Of a DNA stretch of 9,019 nucleotides, positions 1-6,160 are shown one piece after another; the stretch's first letter is position 1, and each line of letters begins with the position of its first letter. The translations under genes and the position numbers were made by a program. The notes beneath the pieces were generated by a model. The model was not told the origin of the DNA. It did not search any database and worked only from the letters and a program-made list of their open reading frames with translations. Source of the stretch: Chloroflexota bacterium (GTDB taxonomy: Bacteria > Chloroflexota > Anaerolineae > J102); NCBI GenBank assembly GCA_024276255.1, contig JAJRXO010000303.1, forward strand, positions 1-9,019, in the 5' to 3' direction.

Positions 1-657
1 CCAGTTGAGGGCGCCCATGGCGATGAACAGAAACATCATACCGCCCATGGCCTGATTCCAGCCAATAAGAACGCCGGCAAAGCCGGTCGCTCCCTGCCTG
101 GTGAGGGCTTTGAAGTACACCTGCATGAGGATGATCAGCACGAGCACGGGCACGGCATAGAGGAAGTCGACGATACGCATCATGACTTCATCGGCTCGTC
201 CCCCTGTATAGCCGGCAATGGTGCCATAGGCCAGACCGATCAGCAGACTGACAGAGGAAGCAACCAAAGCCACAGCCAACGACACACGGCTGCCGTAGAT
301 CACACGACTGAGCAGATCGCGGCCCAGTGAATCCGAGCCGAAGATGAAAACGGTGCAACCGAAATCAAGAGGCGTGCCCTTCCAGTGGCAGTCGTCATAG
401 CGATCTGTCGTGATCACATAGGGTTCCAGGAGCTTGGCACGGGCAAATGAAGTGTTTTGCAGAGCAAAGTGATAGGGTGTAAGCAAGGGAGCGAAAATAG
501 CGACCAGGAAGACCACAATGACGAAGATAAGGCTGCCTACCGCGACCTTGTTGCGCTTGAACTCGCGCACGGCATCGCTCATAGGCGAACGCGGGGTGCC
601 GGAAAAGGCCTGAAATTCGTCGTTGAGTTGGTCGATTGAAGTGCTTTCTGTGGCCAT
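1..657 (-). CDS. oppC: Oligopeptide/dipeptide ABC transporter permease, OppC/DppC type (C-terminus cut by window edge)
   Basis: An inner-membrane channel subunit of a peptide importer; it pairs with the OppB-type permease encoded just upstream. The frame is open without a stop for 219 codons from the ATG at 657 to base 1. An N-terminal cytoplasmic stretch (residues 1-36) includes FKRNKVAV, followed by a first membrane helix (about 37-60). An external segment (about 61-115) ends in FGSDSLGRDLLSRVIYGSRVSL, the hallmark of OppC-type permeases. Further helices lie at about 125-148, 164-182 and 195-217. The EAA loop that contacts the ATPases should lie just past the cut edge. The external segment carries two cysteines (90 and 101) that could form a disulfide; this is inference. 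The ATG has only a weak Shine-Dalgarno (GGAT), but no better start is seen. It lies 50 bases after the OppB stop, consistent with one operon. The substrate class (oligopeptide, dipeptide, nickel) cannot be decided from sequence. Confidence 0.93.
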   Translation of the reverse strand, partial: MATESTSIDQLNDEFQAFSGTPRSPMSDAVREFKRNKVAVGSLIFVIVVFLVAIFAPLLTPYHFALQNTSFARAKLLEPYVITTDRYDDCHWKGTPLDFGCTVFIFGSDSLGRDLLSRVIYGSRVSLAVALVASSVSLLIGLAYGTIAGYTGGRADEVMMRIVDFLYAVPVLVLIILMQVYFKALTRQGATGFAGVLIGWNQAMGGMMFLFIAMGALNW

Positions 658-707
658 AGGGTTATCCAGAGATAAGGTTGAGGGACGAAGGAGGGAGGTG
701 AACGAAC

Positions 708-1679
708 TTAATCGTAACGGATGCGAGGATCGAGCCAGGCGTAGGTGATGTCGACTAACAGGTTGCCCATCACCAGCATCAAAGCGTAGATAAGGGTAAG
801 CCCGGTGAGCAGGAAGTATTCACGCTCACTGACGCTGTTGATAAAACGACGTCCCATGCCATTGAGGGCAAAAATTTGTTCCACAATAAACGTGCCGGTG
901 AGCAGACCAGCCAGCAGCGGGCCCACGATGGTGGCCACGGGGATCATCGCATTCTTCAGGGCATGACGGACGATCACCACGCGCTCGCGCAGACCTTTGG
1001 CGCGGGCCGTGCGGATGTAGTCTTCTCCCATGACCTCGAGCAAGCTGGCGCGGGTGAGGCGGGCGATACCGGCGGAGATGGCCGTGCCCAGTGATACCGT
1101 GGGCATGACGGCATGGCTCCAGAATTCAGGGGTGGGCTTGGGCAGAAAGCCGAGGATAAACGGCGGGTCCGCGCCCCAGAATGCGATGGGTAGCCATTTC
1201 AGCCAGACGCCGAAAACGAGGATGAGGATGGGCGCCAACACCATGTTGGGAATCGACGCCCCCAGTACAGCGCCAAATGTTGCCGCGTAGTCGATCATTG
1301 AATTGCGTTTGAGCGCGGCTATTATGCCGGCTGGCAGGCCGATGGTAAAACCCAATATCAGCGACAGCACACCCAGTTGAATGGAAACCGGCCAGGTTTG
1401 AGCCACGATGTCGTTCACTGTCTGGCTGCGCAATTTGAACATGGGTCCTAAATCGCCCTGGCCCAGACGCTTGAGATAAAGCCAGAATTGTTCATACACA
1501 GGTTTGTCCAACCCGTAGCGGCGTTCCATAATCAAACGCATGTGCTCGGGCATGGATTTCTCGCCCACACTGGAGAAGGGGCCTCCGGGCAATGCCTGTA
1601 CAACCGCAAACGTGAACAGGGTGATGGCAAAAAGCACCGGAATCGAGAACAGGAACCTTCGAATGATAAATTTCGTCAT
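708..1679 (-). CDS. oppB: Oligopeptide/dipeptide ABC transporter permease, OppB/DppB type
   Basis: An inner-membrane channel subunit of the peptide importer, 323 residues, normal for the family. It starts with the family-typical short amphipathic stretch and first helix (MTKFIIRRFLFSIPVLFAIT, helix about 9-30). A periplasmic or external loop follows, with the GLDKPVYEQFWLYLKRLGQGDLG segment typical of OppB. Further helices are at about 99-122, 132-158, 190-208, 245-268 and 288-314. The cytoplasmic EAA loop that docks on the ATPases is at about 219-242 (EDYIRTARAKGL, then RHALKNAMIPV). The C-terminus WLDPRIRYD is also typical. The ATG at 1679 is preceded by AGGAGA (1686-1691) with a 6-base spacer, which fixes the start. 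It lies between the binding-protein gene and the OppC gene, all on one strand. OppB versus DppB cannot be separated by eye; the symbol is given at family level. Confidence 0.96.
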   Translation of the reverse strand: MTKFIIRRFLFSIPVLFAITLFTFAVVQALPGGPFSSVGEKSMPEHMRLIMERRYGLDKPVYEQFWLYLKRLGQGDLGPMFKLRSQTVNDIVAQTWPVSIQLGVLSLILGFTIGLPAGIIAALKRNSMIDYAATFGAVLGASIPNMVLAPILILVFGVWLKWLPIAFWGADPPFILGFLPKPTPEFWSHAVMPTVSLGTAISAGIARLTRASLLEVMGEDYIRTARAKGLRERVVIVRHALKNAMIPVATIVGPLLAGLLTGTFIVEQIFALNGMGRRFINSVSEREYFLLTGLTLIYALMLVMGNLLVDITYAWLDPRIRYD

Positions 1680-1789
1680 GTAATGTCTCCTGAAAAGATA
1701 TCACCGTAGTTCGGCAAGGTCATCCACCATAACGAGAGCTTTTGCATGGAGGATAAGCTCGCAGCCCTACGCGTAGAGATATGAGGCCC

Positions 1790-1828
1790 AAGGAATCCCC
1801 AAAAGGGGAGGCCTGATGGGGATTCCTT
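1790..1828 (-). promoter_or_regulatory. Stem-loop with 11-bp perfect arms in the gap between binding protein and OppB
   Basis: Arms AAGGAATCCCC (1790-1800) and GGGGATTCCTT (1818-1828) are perfect inverted copies around a 17-base loop. An alternative small hairpin CCCC-AAAA-GGGG lies at the inner edge. No run of T follows on either strand, so it is not a classical intrinsic terminator. In the minus-strand transcript it would fold between the binding-protein stop and the OppB ribosome site. Such structures often stabilise the upstream message or reduce read-through; that role here is inference. Confidence 0.55.
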
Positions 1829-1855
1829 TCGAGTTCGGGATGTGTCTGTTCGCTA

Positions 1856-1884
1856 CCGGGAGGGGATCCGGGGACCCCCTCCGG
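1856..1884 (-). promoter_or_regulatory. GC-rich stem-loop just downstream of the binding-protein gene
   Basis: CCGG-G-AGGGG (1856-1865) pairs with CCCCT-CCGG (1876-1884), giving nine GC-rich pairs with one bulged G. In the minus-strand transcript it begins 16 bases after the binding-protein stop codon. There is no T tract after it, so complete intrinsic termination is unlikely. Position suggests a 3' stabiliser or partial attenuator between the highly expressed binding protein and the permeases (inference). Together with the 1790-1828 stem-loop it accounts for most of the structure seen in the 1680-1900 gap; I see no gene there. Confidence 0.5.
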
Positions 1885-1900
1885 CAGGGAAATGACTTAG

Positions 1901-3760
1901 TTAGGGACGAGCCGCCAGCTGAGCAGCCTGATCAATGCTCCAGTTGTAGAACTGCTGGCCGCCGAAGAGGGCGGGAACACGATCTAACCAGCTGTGTTCG
2001 GCTACGTAGGCAATGCGCAGGAAGATGGGGAAGAAGGGCATTTCGCCATCGGGGCCGAAGAACATGTCTTCGATCTGACGGTACATCTCGATGCGTTTCT
2101 GAGGATCGGTTTCCTCGCGAGCCTGGACGATCAGATCGTCGATCTCGTTGCATTCGCGTTTCATGCGATTGCCGGGATTGCCGCACCACAGCACGTCGCC
2201 AACCCAGTTGTTCTCATCCGCGTAGTCGGGGCCCCAACCAAGCGTCCACATGTGCGGCGCTTCTTCGTCGGGGGTGTCGGCCGAGGTAGCGGCCAGCAAT
2301 TCGCGGAAGGGCTGTTGCTCGACCTGGATCAGGTCACTGGAGCAGCCGAGATTCTCTTCCCAGTTGGCCTGGGCGAATTCGATCCAGTTGAGGGTGCTCT
2401 GACCGCTGTAGCCCAGCAAGGTCACCTGCGGGAAGCCTTCGCAGTTGGGATAACCGGCGTCGGCCAGTTGCTGGCGGGCATATTCGGGGTCGTAGCCCAC
2501 ACCGACTTCGTCGATGGGCGGGGCGCCGAAGATGCCAGGAGGTGCGAAGTGTTTCATGGGCAGGCCCTGGCCCTGGCGGACTTCGTTCACGTATTTCTCG
2601 CGGTCGAAGGCAGCACCAAAGGCGCGGCGCACACGAGGATCATCAAACGGAGGCTTGGTTTCGCGGAAGGCGATGTAGAACACAGCCAGGTCCGCGATCT
2701 GCACGGTCTCATCGGCGTAGTTGGCCAGATGGTTTTCCAGCTCGGCCTCGGGGATACCGGAGGTCTCGACCTCGTTGTTCAGCCACAGGGCGTAGCCGGT
2801 GCTGACGTCGGGCACCACGTTGGTGATAATGCGTTCGATGTTACCACTGCCTTGCATGTCGGCAGGCATCAGGGGGTTGCGCAGCAGGATGCGGCGCACG
2901 CCGTGCACCCATTCGTTGAGCACATAGCGGCCGTTGGTGACGATGTTACCGGCTTCGATCCAGTTGTCGCCATATTCATCGATGGCCCACTGCGGCACTG
3001 CAGCCAGCGTCCACATGGGGGTCATGCTCATGAAGTAGCTGGCCGGGAATTCGAGTTCGATGACCAGGGTGGCATCGTCAGGAGCGCTGACGCCGACAGC
3101 GTCGATCAGCTCTTGCGGGATGTTCTCAGGATCTTCGGCATTGAGCACGTCCTGGCAGCCCTTGATTTGCGGAGCAATAACGCTGCTGTAGTAGGAGCCG
3201 ATGTTGGGATCACAGGCACGTTTGATGGCGTATACGAAGTCATTGGCCGTCACGAAGCGAGGATTGCCTTCGTCATCCATAACCTGAGTGGTTTCGCCGG
3301 TGACCGGATTGTGATGCACCCAGGGGATGTCGGTGCGCAGATGGAAGGTGTATGTCAGGCCATCGTCGCTGACTTCCCAGCTGGTAGCAGCTTCAGGAAC
3401 GATGTCGGCGGTTTCGAGATCGTAGTTCGTGAGGTTCACGAATAGATTCTCGATATTGTTGATGGAGACGACATCTTCGCCGACCTGCGGGTCCAGGGTC
3501 GGAATGTCAGTGGTGCTGTAGCCATACAGGGTGACGGGTTCGGGAGGCGGGGTCGGGGTCACTTCGACAATCTTCTCGACCTCTTTCACGACCTCTTTGG
3601 TGACCTCGACTTCCTTCACGACTTCTTTGGTCACTTCAACAGTCACCTTCACTTCTTTGACGACCTCTTTGATTTCGGGGGTCGGCTGAGCGCAGGCGGT
3701 AAGGGCTACGGCAACCAAGACGAGGATGGCAGCCAGCAAAAGCCATTTGTTGCGAAACAT
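1901..3760 (-). CDS. oppA: Peptide ABC transporter substrate-binding lipoprotein (SBP_bac_5 family, OppA/DppA type)
   Basis: The lipid-anchored receptor that captures peptide-like substrates outside the membrane and delivers them to the OppB/OppC channel. From the ATG at 3760 it has 619 residues. Residues 1-23 form a lipoprotein signal (MFRNK, a hydrophobic core, lipobox LTAC with Cys23). Residues about 29-75 are a low-complexity stalk rich in Val, Glu, Lys and Thr ending in TPTPPPEP. The binding fold follows, with the family-typical PEAATSWEVSDDGLTYTFHLR region (about 122-142), FDDPRVRRAFGAAFDREKYV (about 372-391) and LGWGPDYADENNW (about 507-519). An upstream in-frame TTG at 3775 would add five residues, but it overlaps the ribosome site GGAGGAGA (3766-3773), which sits 5 bases before the ATG and therefore selects the ATG. 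The stalk style points to Chloroflexota. The leader of about 200 bases suggests its own control. The actual ligand cannot be read from sequence. Confidence 0.95.
   Translation of the reverse strand: MFRNKWLLLAAILVLVAVALTACAQPTPEIKEVVKEVKVTVEVTKEVVKEVEVTKEVVKEVEKIVEVTPTPPPEPVTLYGYSTTDIPTLDPQVGEDVVSINNIENLFVNLTNYDLETADIVPEAATSWEVSDDGLTYTFHLRTDIPWVHHNPVTGETTQVMDDEGNPRFVTANDFVYAIKRACDPNIGSYYSSVIAPQIKGCQDVLNAEDPENIPQELIDAVGVSAPDDATLVIELEFPASYFMSMTPMWTLAAVPQWAIDEYGDNWIEAGNIVTNGRYVLNEWVHGVRRILLRNPLMPADMQGSGNIERIITNVVPDVSTGYALWLNNEVETSGIPEAELENHLANYADETVQIADLAVFYIAFRETKPPFDDPRVRRAFGAAFDREKYVNEVRQGQGLPMKHFAPPGIFGAPPIDEVGVGYDPEYARQQLADAGYPNCEGFPQVTLLGYSGQSTLNWIEFAQANWEENLGCSSDLIQVEQQPFRELLAATSADTPDEEAPHMWTLGWGPDYADENNWVGDVLWCGNPGNRMKRECNEIDDLIVQAREETDPQKRIEMYRQIEDMFFGPDGEMPFFPIFLRIAYVAEHSWLDRVPALFGGQQFYNWSIDQAAQLAARP
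3581..3640 (-). repeat. Two tandem 30-base coding repeats in the lipoprotein stalk
   Basis: Each copy encodes the identical decapeptide VEVTKEVVKE (residues 41-50 and 51-60 counted from the ATG at 3760). The two DNA copies (3581-3610 and 3611-3640) match at 24 of 30 bases by my count, and every difference is synonymous because the peptides are identical. Partial copies flank them (EVVKEVKVTVEVTK before, VEKIVEVT after), so the whole stalk probably grew by unit duplication. Confidence 0.8.
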
Positions 3761-3765
3761 GAGTT

Positions 3766-3773
3766 TCTCCTCC
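3766..3773 (-). promoter_or_regulatory. Shine-Dalgarno deciding the binding-protein start
   Basis: GGAGGAGA, read on the minus strand, sits 5 bases before the ATG at 3760. It rules out the upstream in-frame TTG (3773-3775), which would lie partly inside this site. A short complementary stretch, CTCCA (minus strand, 3789-3793), could pair with TGGAG (3770-3774) and mask the 5' part of the site; this is speculative. Confidence 0.8.
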
Positions 3774-3792
3774 AATATGAGAAATGGATGGA

Positions 3793-3812
3793 GCTTCAGT
3801 CTTTTCTGAAGC
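3793..3812 (-). promoter_or_regulatory. Leader hairpin upstream of the binding-protein gene
   Basis: Perfect 7-bp arms GCTTCAG (3793-3799) and CTGAAGC (3806-3812) around a 6-base loop. In the minus-strand message it lies about 19 bases upstream of the ribosome site and directly after the mini-ORF stop. No T tract follows, so it is not an intrinsic terminator. It may be a stability element or part of a leader control; function is inferred only from position. Confidence 0.45.
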
Positions 3813-3816
3813 GGAG

Positions 3817-3885
3817 TTATTGCGACAGCTTACGAGCGGGCCAGGCTACCTGTCGCCACGAAAAAGACGGCCAAAACAGCGCCAC
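3817..3885 (-). CDS. Possible 22-residue leader peptide ORF upstream of the binding-protein gene
   Basis: A GTG codon at 3883-3885 opens a 22-codon frame (peptide MALFWPSFSWRQVAWPARKLSQ if written in two parts: MALFWPSFSWR then QVAWPARKLSQ) ending in TAA at 3817-3819. It is preceded by AAGGAGGTGAT, an 11-base perfect match to the usual anti-Shine-Dalgarno tail. The spacer from GGAGG to GTG is 4 bases, shorter than ideal. Three of 22 residues are tryptophan. The stop lies 4 bases before the leader hairpin. It could be a translated leader that affects expression of the binding protein, or a chance frame next to a ribosome-binding-like sequence. No family is recognised. Confidence 0.3.
   Translation of the reverse strand: MALFWPSFSWRQVAWPARKLSQ
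3822..3856 (-). promoter_or_regulatory. Inverted repeat inside the possible leader ORF
   Basis: GCGACAG (3822-3828) and CTGTCGC (3850-3856) are perfect 7-base inverted copies separated by 21 bases. The stem would lie within the mini-ORF, so a ribosome translating that ORF would open it. A control role is speculative; seven-base arms this far apart can also occur by chance. Confidence 0.3.
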
Positions 3886-3896
3886 ATCACCTCCTT
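3886..3896 (-). promoter_or_regulatory. Eleven-base perfect Shine-Dalgarno sequence in the leader
   Basis: Read on the minus strand this is AAGGAGGTGAT, fully complementary to the conserved 3' tail of 16S rRNA. Most genes in this window use only five to eight matching bases (AGGAGA, GGAGGAGA, AAAGGAG, AAGGAG). It precedes no annotated gene, only the 22-codon frame at 3817-3885 (GTG, spacer 4) or a 13-codon ATG frame that begins inside it. Confidence 0.5.
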
Positions 3897-3944
3897 GTGT
3901 GCATAGTGTCAGAATGGTTGTTGGCGTTAATTATGATATGGAGT

Positions 3945-3959
3945 CAACCCGATGGGTTG
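3945..3959 (-). promoter_or_regulatory. Small inverted repeat downstream of OppF and upstream of the binding-protein leader
   Basis: CAACCC-GAT-GGGTTG, perfect 6-base arms with a 3-base centre, lies 23 bases after the OppF stop codon. On the minus strand it is followed by an AT-rich stretch (ATATCATAATTAA) but not by a T run, so it is at best a weak terminator. A TTGACT hexamer overlaps its far arm, but no well-spaced -10 box follows. It could instead be an operator for a promoter serving the binding-protein gene. Confidence 0.35.
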
Positions 3960-3982
3960 GAATCCGCATGTGGGCGCGTGTA

Positions 3983-4966
3983 TCAATACAAATGACAGGA
4001 CACCCAATGATCTTCTTCCACGGTGCCCATGTCTTTCCATTCGGGCTCGACCTCTTTGCAGATATCCATCACACGGGGACAGCGGGTGCAGAAATTGCAG
4101 CCCTTGGGGGGATTGCTGGGTGATGGTACATCGCCTTCCAATACAATGCGCTGCCGTTTGTCTTCGATATGAGGATCGGGGATGGGAACCGCCGAGAGCA
4201 GCGCCTGAGTATACGGATGCAGGGGATTGTTGTAAAGCGTCTCGTGATCGGTCAACTCGACGAGCTTGCCCAGGTACATCACGGCAACGCGATCGGAAAT
4301 ATGGCGCACCATGGAAAGATCGTGAGCGATGAAGAGATAAGTCAGCCCCAGCCGCTCCTGCAGTTCTTCCAGCAGGTTGACGATCTGGGCCTGAATCGAG
4401 ACGTCGAGGGCGGAAATGGGCTCATCGGCGACGATGAATTCAGGGTTCACAGCTAGGGCCCGGGCAACGCCGATGCGCTGCCGCTGGCCACCGGAAAATT
4501 CATGGGGATAACGGTTGACAAAATAGGGGTTAAGGCCGACCAGTTTTAGCAGCTCCTGTACACGCTCGCGGCGTTCCTTGGAATCGCCGATCTTATGCAC
4601 TTCCAGCGGCTCGCCCACAATGTTGCCAACCGTGAGGCGGGGGTTCAGGGAGGCATAGGGATCCTGGAAGATCATCTGCATCTGGCGACGTTTTTGACGC
4701 AGATCCTCGCCCTTCATTACAGTCAGATCTTCGCCCTTGAACAGGACGCTACCGGCGGTGGGCTTGTATAGCTGTAAGATGGCACGGCCGGTGGTGGACT
4801 TTCCACAACCCGATTCGCCCACCAGGCCAAGGGTCTCACCGCGCTTGATGTTAAAGCTAACCCCATCAACGGCCTTTACATCGCCCACGTGGCGCTGCAA
4901 GATCACGCCCTTGGTGATGGGAAAATACATTTTGAGATCTTTGACTTCAACTAAGTTTTCGGACAT
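3983..4966 (-). CDS. oppF: Peptide ABC transporter ATP-binding protein, OppF/DppF type
   Basis: A cytoplasmic ATPase that, with the OppD-type partner, powers peptide import. It has 327 residues with every nucleotide-binding motif intact: Walker A GESGCGKST (50-58), Q-loop glutamine 101 (MIFQDP), ABC signature FSGGQ (157-161), Walker B FIVADE (177-182), D-loop SALD and switch histidine 215 (FIAHDLS). The C-terminal oligopeptide-transporter domain (about 235-327) carries cysteines 290, 293, 296 and 303, plus 324. QRHVGDVKAVDGVSF near the N-terminus fits OppF rather than OppD. The ATG at 4966 comes 3 bases after the OppD TAA, with GGGAG about 10 bases upstream inside the end of oppD, so the two genes are probably translationally coupled. 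Confidence 0.96.
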   Translation of the reverse strand: MSENLVEVKDLKMYFPITKGVILQRHVGDVKAVDGVSFNIKRGETLGLVGESGCGKSTTGRAILQLYKPTAGSVLFKGEDLTVMKGEDLRQKRRQMQMIFQDPYASLNPRLTVGNIVGEPLEVHKIGDSKERRERVQELLKLVGLNPYFVNRYPHEFSGGQRQRIGVARALAVNPEFIVADEPISALDVSIQAQIVNLLEELQERLGLTYLFIAHDLSMVRHISDRVAVMYLGKLVELTDHETLYNNPLHPYTQALLSAVPIPDPHIEDKRQRIVLEGDVPSPSNPPKGCNFCTRCPRVMDICKEVEPEWKDMGTVEEDHWVSCHLY

Positions 4967-4969
4967 TCC

Positions 4970-5971
4970 TTAACTCCCTGCTTGGGATTGAACGGCAATA
5001 ACATGTTCCCAGCGCCAGCAGGCCACGCGATGGCTGGAAGTTACATACTCGGCCGGAGGATTTTCGGCAATACATCGCTCGATACGAAATTCGCAACGGG
5101 CAGCAAACGGGCATCCCTTGGGCAAATCCACCAAATCAGGAGGCAGGCCGTCGATGGGAATGAGTTTTTCGTTATTGCCCAGGTCGAGACGGGGAATCGA
5201 GCGCAACAAACCCAGTGTGTAGGGATGATGAGGATTGTCGTAGAGATCGTGCACTTCGGCCTCTTCCACAATCTGACCGGCGTACATGACGATCACCCGC
5301 TCGGCCAGACCGGCAACCACGCCCAGATCGTGGGTGATCCAGATGATGGCCATGCCGATTCTGTTTTTCAACTCTTTCACCAGGTCCACTATCTGCGCCT
5401 GGATGGTGACATCAAGGGCGGTCGTGGGCTCGTCGGCAATCAGCAATTGCGGATTACACGACAACCCCATGGCGATCATAACGCGCTGGCGCATGCCGCC
5501 GGAAAACTGATGTGGGTAATTGTCAAGACGACTCTGGGCTCCGGAAATACCTACCAGCTCCAGCAATTCGACAGCCCGTGCCCGCGACTGCTCTCCGTCC
5601 ATACCCATATGAAGCTGCAAGGCCTCAGTAATCTGCCGACCGATGGTAAGCACCGGATTGAGCGAGGTCATGGGATCCTGAAAGATCATGGCAATACGAT
5701 TGCCGCGTATCTGACGGATCTCATCATCACTCATTTCCAAAAGATTTTTACCATCAAACCATACCTCACCGGCAACGATTTTGCCCGGGGGTTGAGGAAT
5801 GAGCTTGATCAATGACATCACACCCACGCTTTTGCCACAGCCGCTTTCACCTACTATAGCAAGGGTTTCCCCCTCATTAAGTTTGTATGAAATGCCGTTG
5901 ACAGCATGTACCACCCCATCCTGTGTAAAAAACTGGGTCGTGAGTCCTTTTACTTCGAGCAGTGTGGCCAT
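4970..5971 (-). CDS. oppD: Peptide ABC transporter ATP-binding protein, OppD/DppD type
   Basis: The second cytoplasmic ATPase of the importer, 333 residues. Visible motifs are Walker A GESGCGKSV (41-49), Q-loop glutamine 98 (MIFQDPMTSLNP), signature FSGGM (156-160), Walker B LLIADE (176-181), TALD D-loop and switch histidine 214 (ITHDLGVVA). FSGGMRQRVMIAMGL is the OppD/DppD form of the signature region. The C-terminal oligopeptide-transporter domain has four cysteines (287, 293, 300, 318) in the GCPFAARC...ERC...AC arrangement seen in family members reported to hold a [4Fe-4S] cluster. The ATG at 5971 has AAAGGAG (5977-5983) 5 bases upstream. It is the first gene of the importer cluster, about 120 bases from a strong promoter at 6091-6120. 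Confidence 0.96.
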   Translation of the reverse strand: MATLLEVKGLTTQFFTQDGVVHAVNGISYKLNEGETLAIVGESGCGKSVGVMSLIKLIPQPPGKIVAGEVWFDGKNLLEMSDDEIRQIRGNRIAMIFQDPMTSLNPVLTIGRQITEALQLHMGMDGEQSRARAVELLELVGISGAQSRLDNYPHQFSGGMRQRVMIAMGLSCNPQLLIADEPTTALDVTIQAQIVDLVKELKNRIGMAIIWITHDLGVVAGLAERVIVMYAGQIVEEAEVHDLYDNPHHPYTLGLLRSIPRLDLGNNEKLIPIDGLPPDLVDLPKGCPFAARCEFRIERCIAENPPAEYVTSSHRVACWRWEHVIAVQSQAGS

Positions 5972-6048
5972 TGCAACTCCTTTATGATAATAGTATTGAG
6001 GTATAAGAACATGTCGACGAGCAACGCTGCTGGTTCAGCCCTATTTCC

Positions 6049-6070
6049 ACGGGCATTATTCCATGCCCGT
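6049..6070. promoter_or_regulatory. 22-bp inverted repeat between promoter and OppD start
   Basis: ACGGGCAT (6049-6056) and ATGCCCGT (6063-6070) are perfect 8-base inverted copies with a 6-base centre. The element lies about 15-35 bases downstream of the expected transcription start from the promoter at 6091-6120 and about 78 bases before the OppD ATG. It has no T tract on either strand. Position and symmetry fit an operator for a dimeric repressor or a 5' leader hairpin; the sequence does not decide between them. Confidence 0.5.
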
Positions 6071-6090
6071 TGATGGTCGTTTAGGAAGTC

Positions 6091-6120
6091 AGTCTAGCAT
6101 AGGGGTAAAACATCTGTCAA
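6091..6120 (-). promoter_or_regulatory. Sigma70-type promoter for the peptide importer genes
   Basis: On the minus strand TTGACA (6115-6120) is followed after 18 bases by TAGACT (6091-6096), preceded by an extended TGC element. The -35 box is a perfect consensus match and the -10 matches four of six. The expected start is near 6084, giving a leader of about 112 bases before oppD. It lies 41 bases or less from the end of the upstream sugar nucleotidyltransferase gene, so the importer can be transcribed independently. Confidence 0.65.
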
Positions 6121-6160
6121 ACACAAAAAAGTTCATAGTGGTTATAACACAGATTCATTG

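Noticed and set aside
457..639. Plus-strand 60-codon frame opposite oppC
   Set aside because: It lies wholly inside the OppC permease gene on the other strand, which has clear family motifs.
1994..3445. Long plus-strand open frame (483 codons) opposite the binding-protein gene
   Set aside because: It is the antisense of a clearly recognisable SBP_bac_5 lipoprotein. Its translation has no recognisable domain and is explained by codon usage on the real strand.
3761..3775. In-frame TTG start five codons upstream of the binding-protein ATG
   Set aside because: The TTG overlaps GGAGGAGA, the ribosome site ideally spaced for the ATG at 3760, and would add charged residues MEEKL with no ribosome site of its own.
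3886..3896. Plus-strand ATCACCTCCTT looks like the 3' end of 16S rRNA
   Set aside because: Only these 11 bases match; the flanking sequence does not look like the conserved helix 45 region, so it is not an rRNA fragment. It is better read as a minus-strand Shine-Dalgarno.
4982..5815. Plus-strand open frame (277 codons) opposite oppD
   Set aside because: Antisense to an ATPase with all motifs intact; the composition is rich in His, Gln and Gly with no domain, typical of a shadow frame.
6125..6148. T6 tract and GTTATAAC palindrome after the nucleotidyltransferase stop as an intrinsic terminator
   Set aside because: The stem before the T tract is short, AT-rich and imperfect, so a stable terminator hairpin is not supported.
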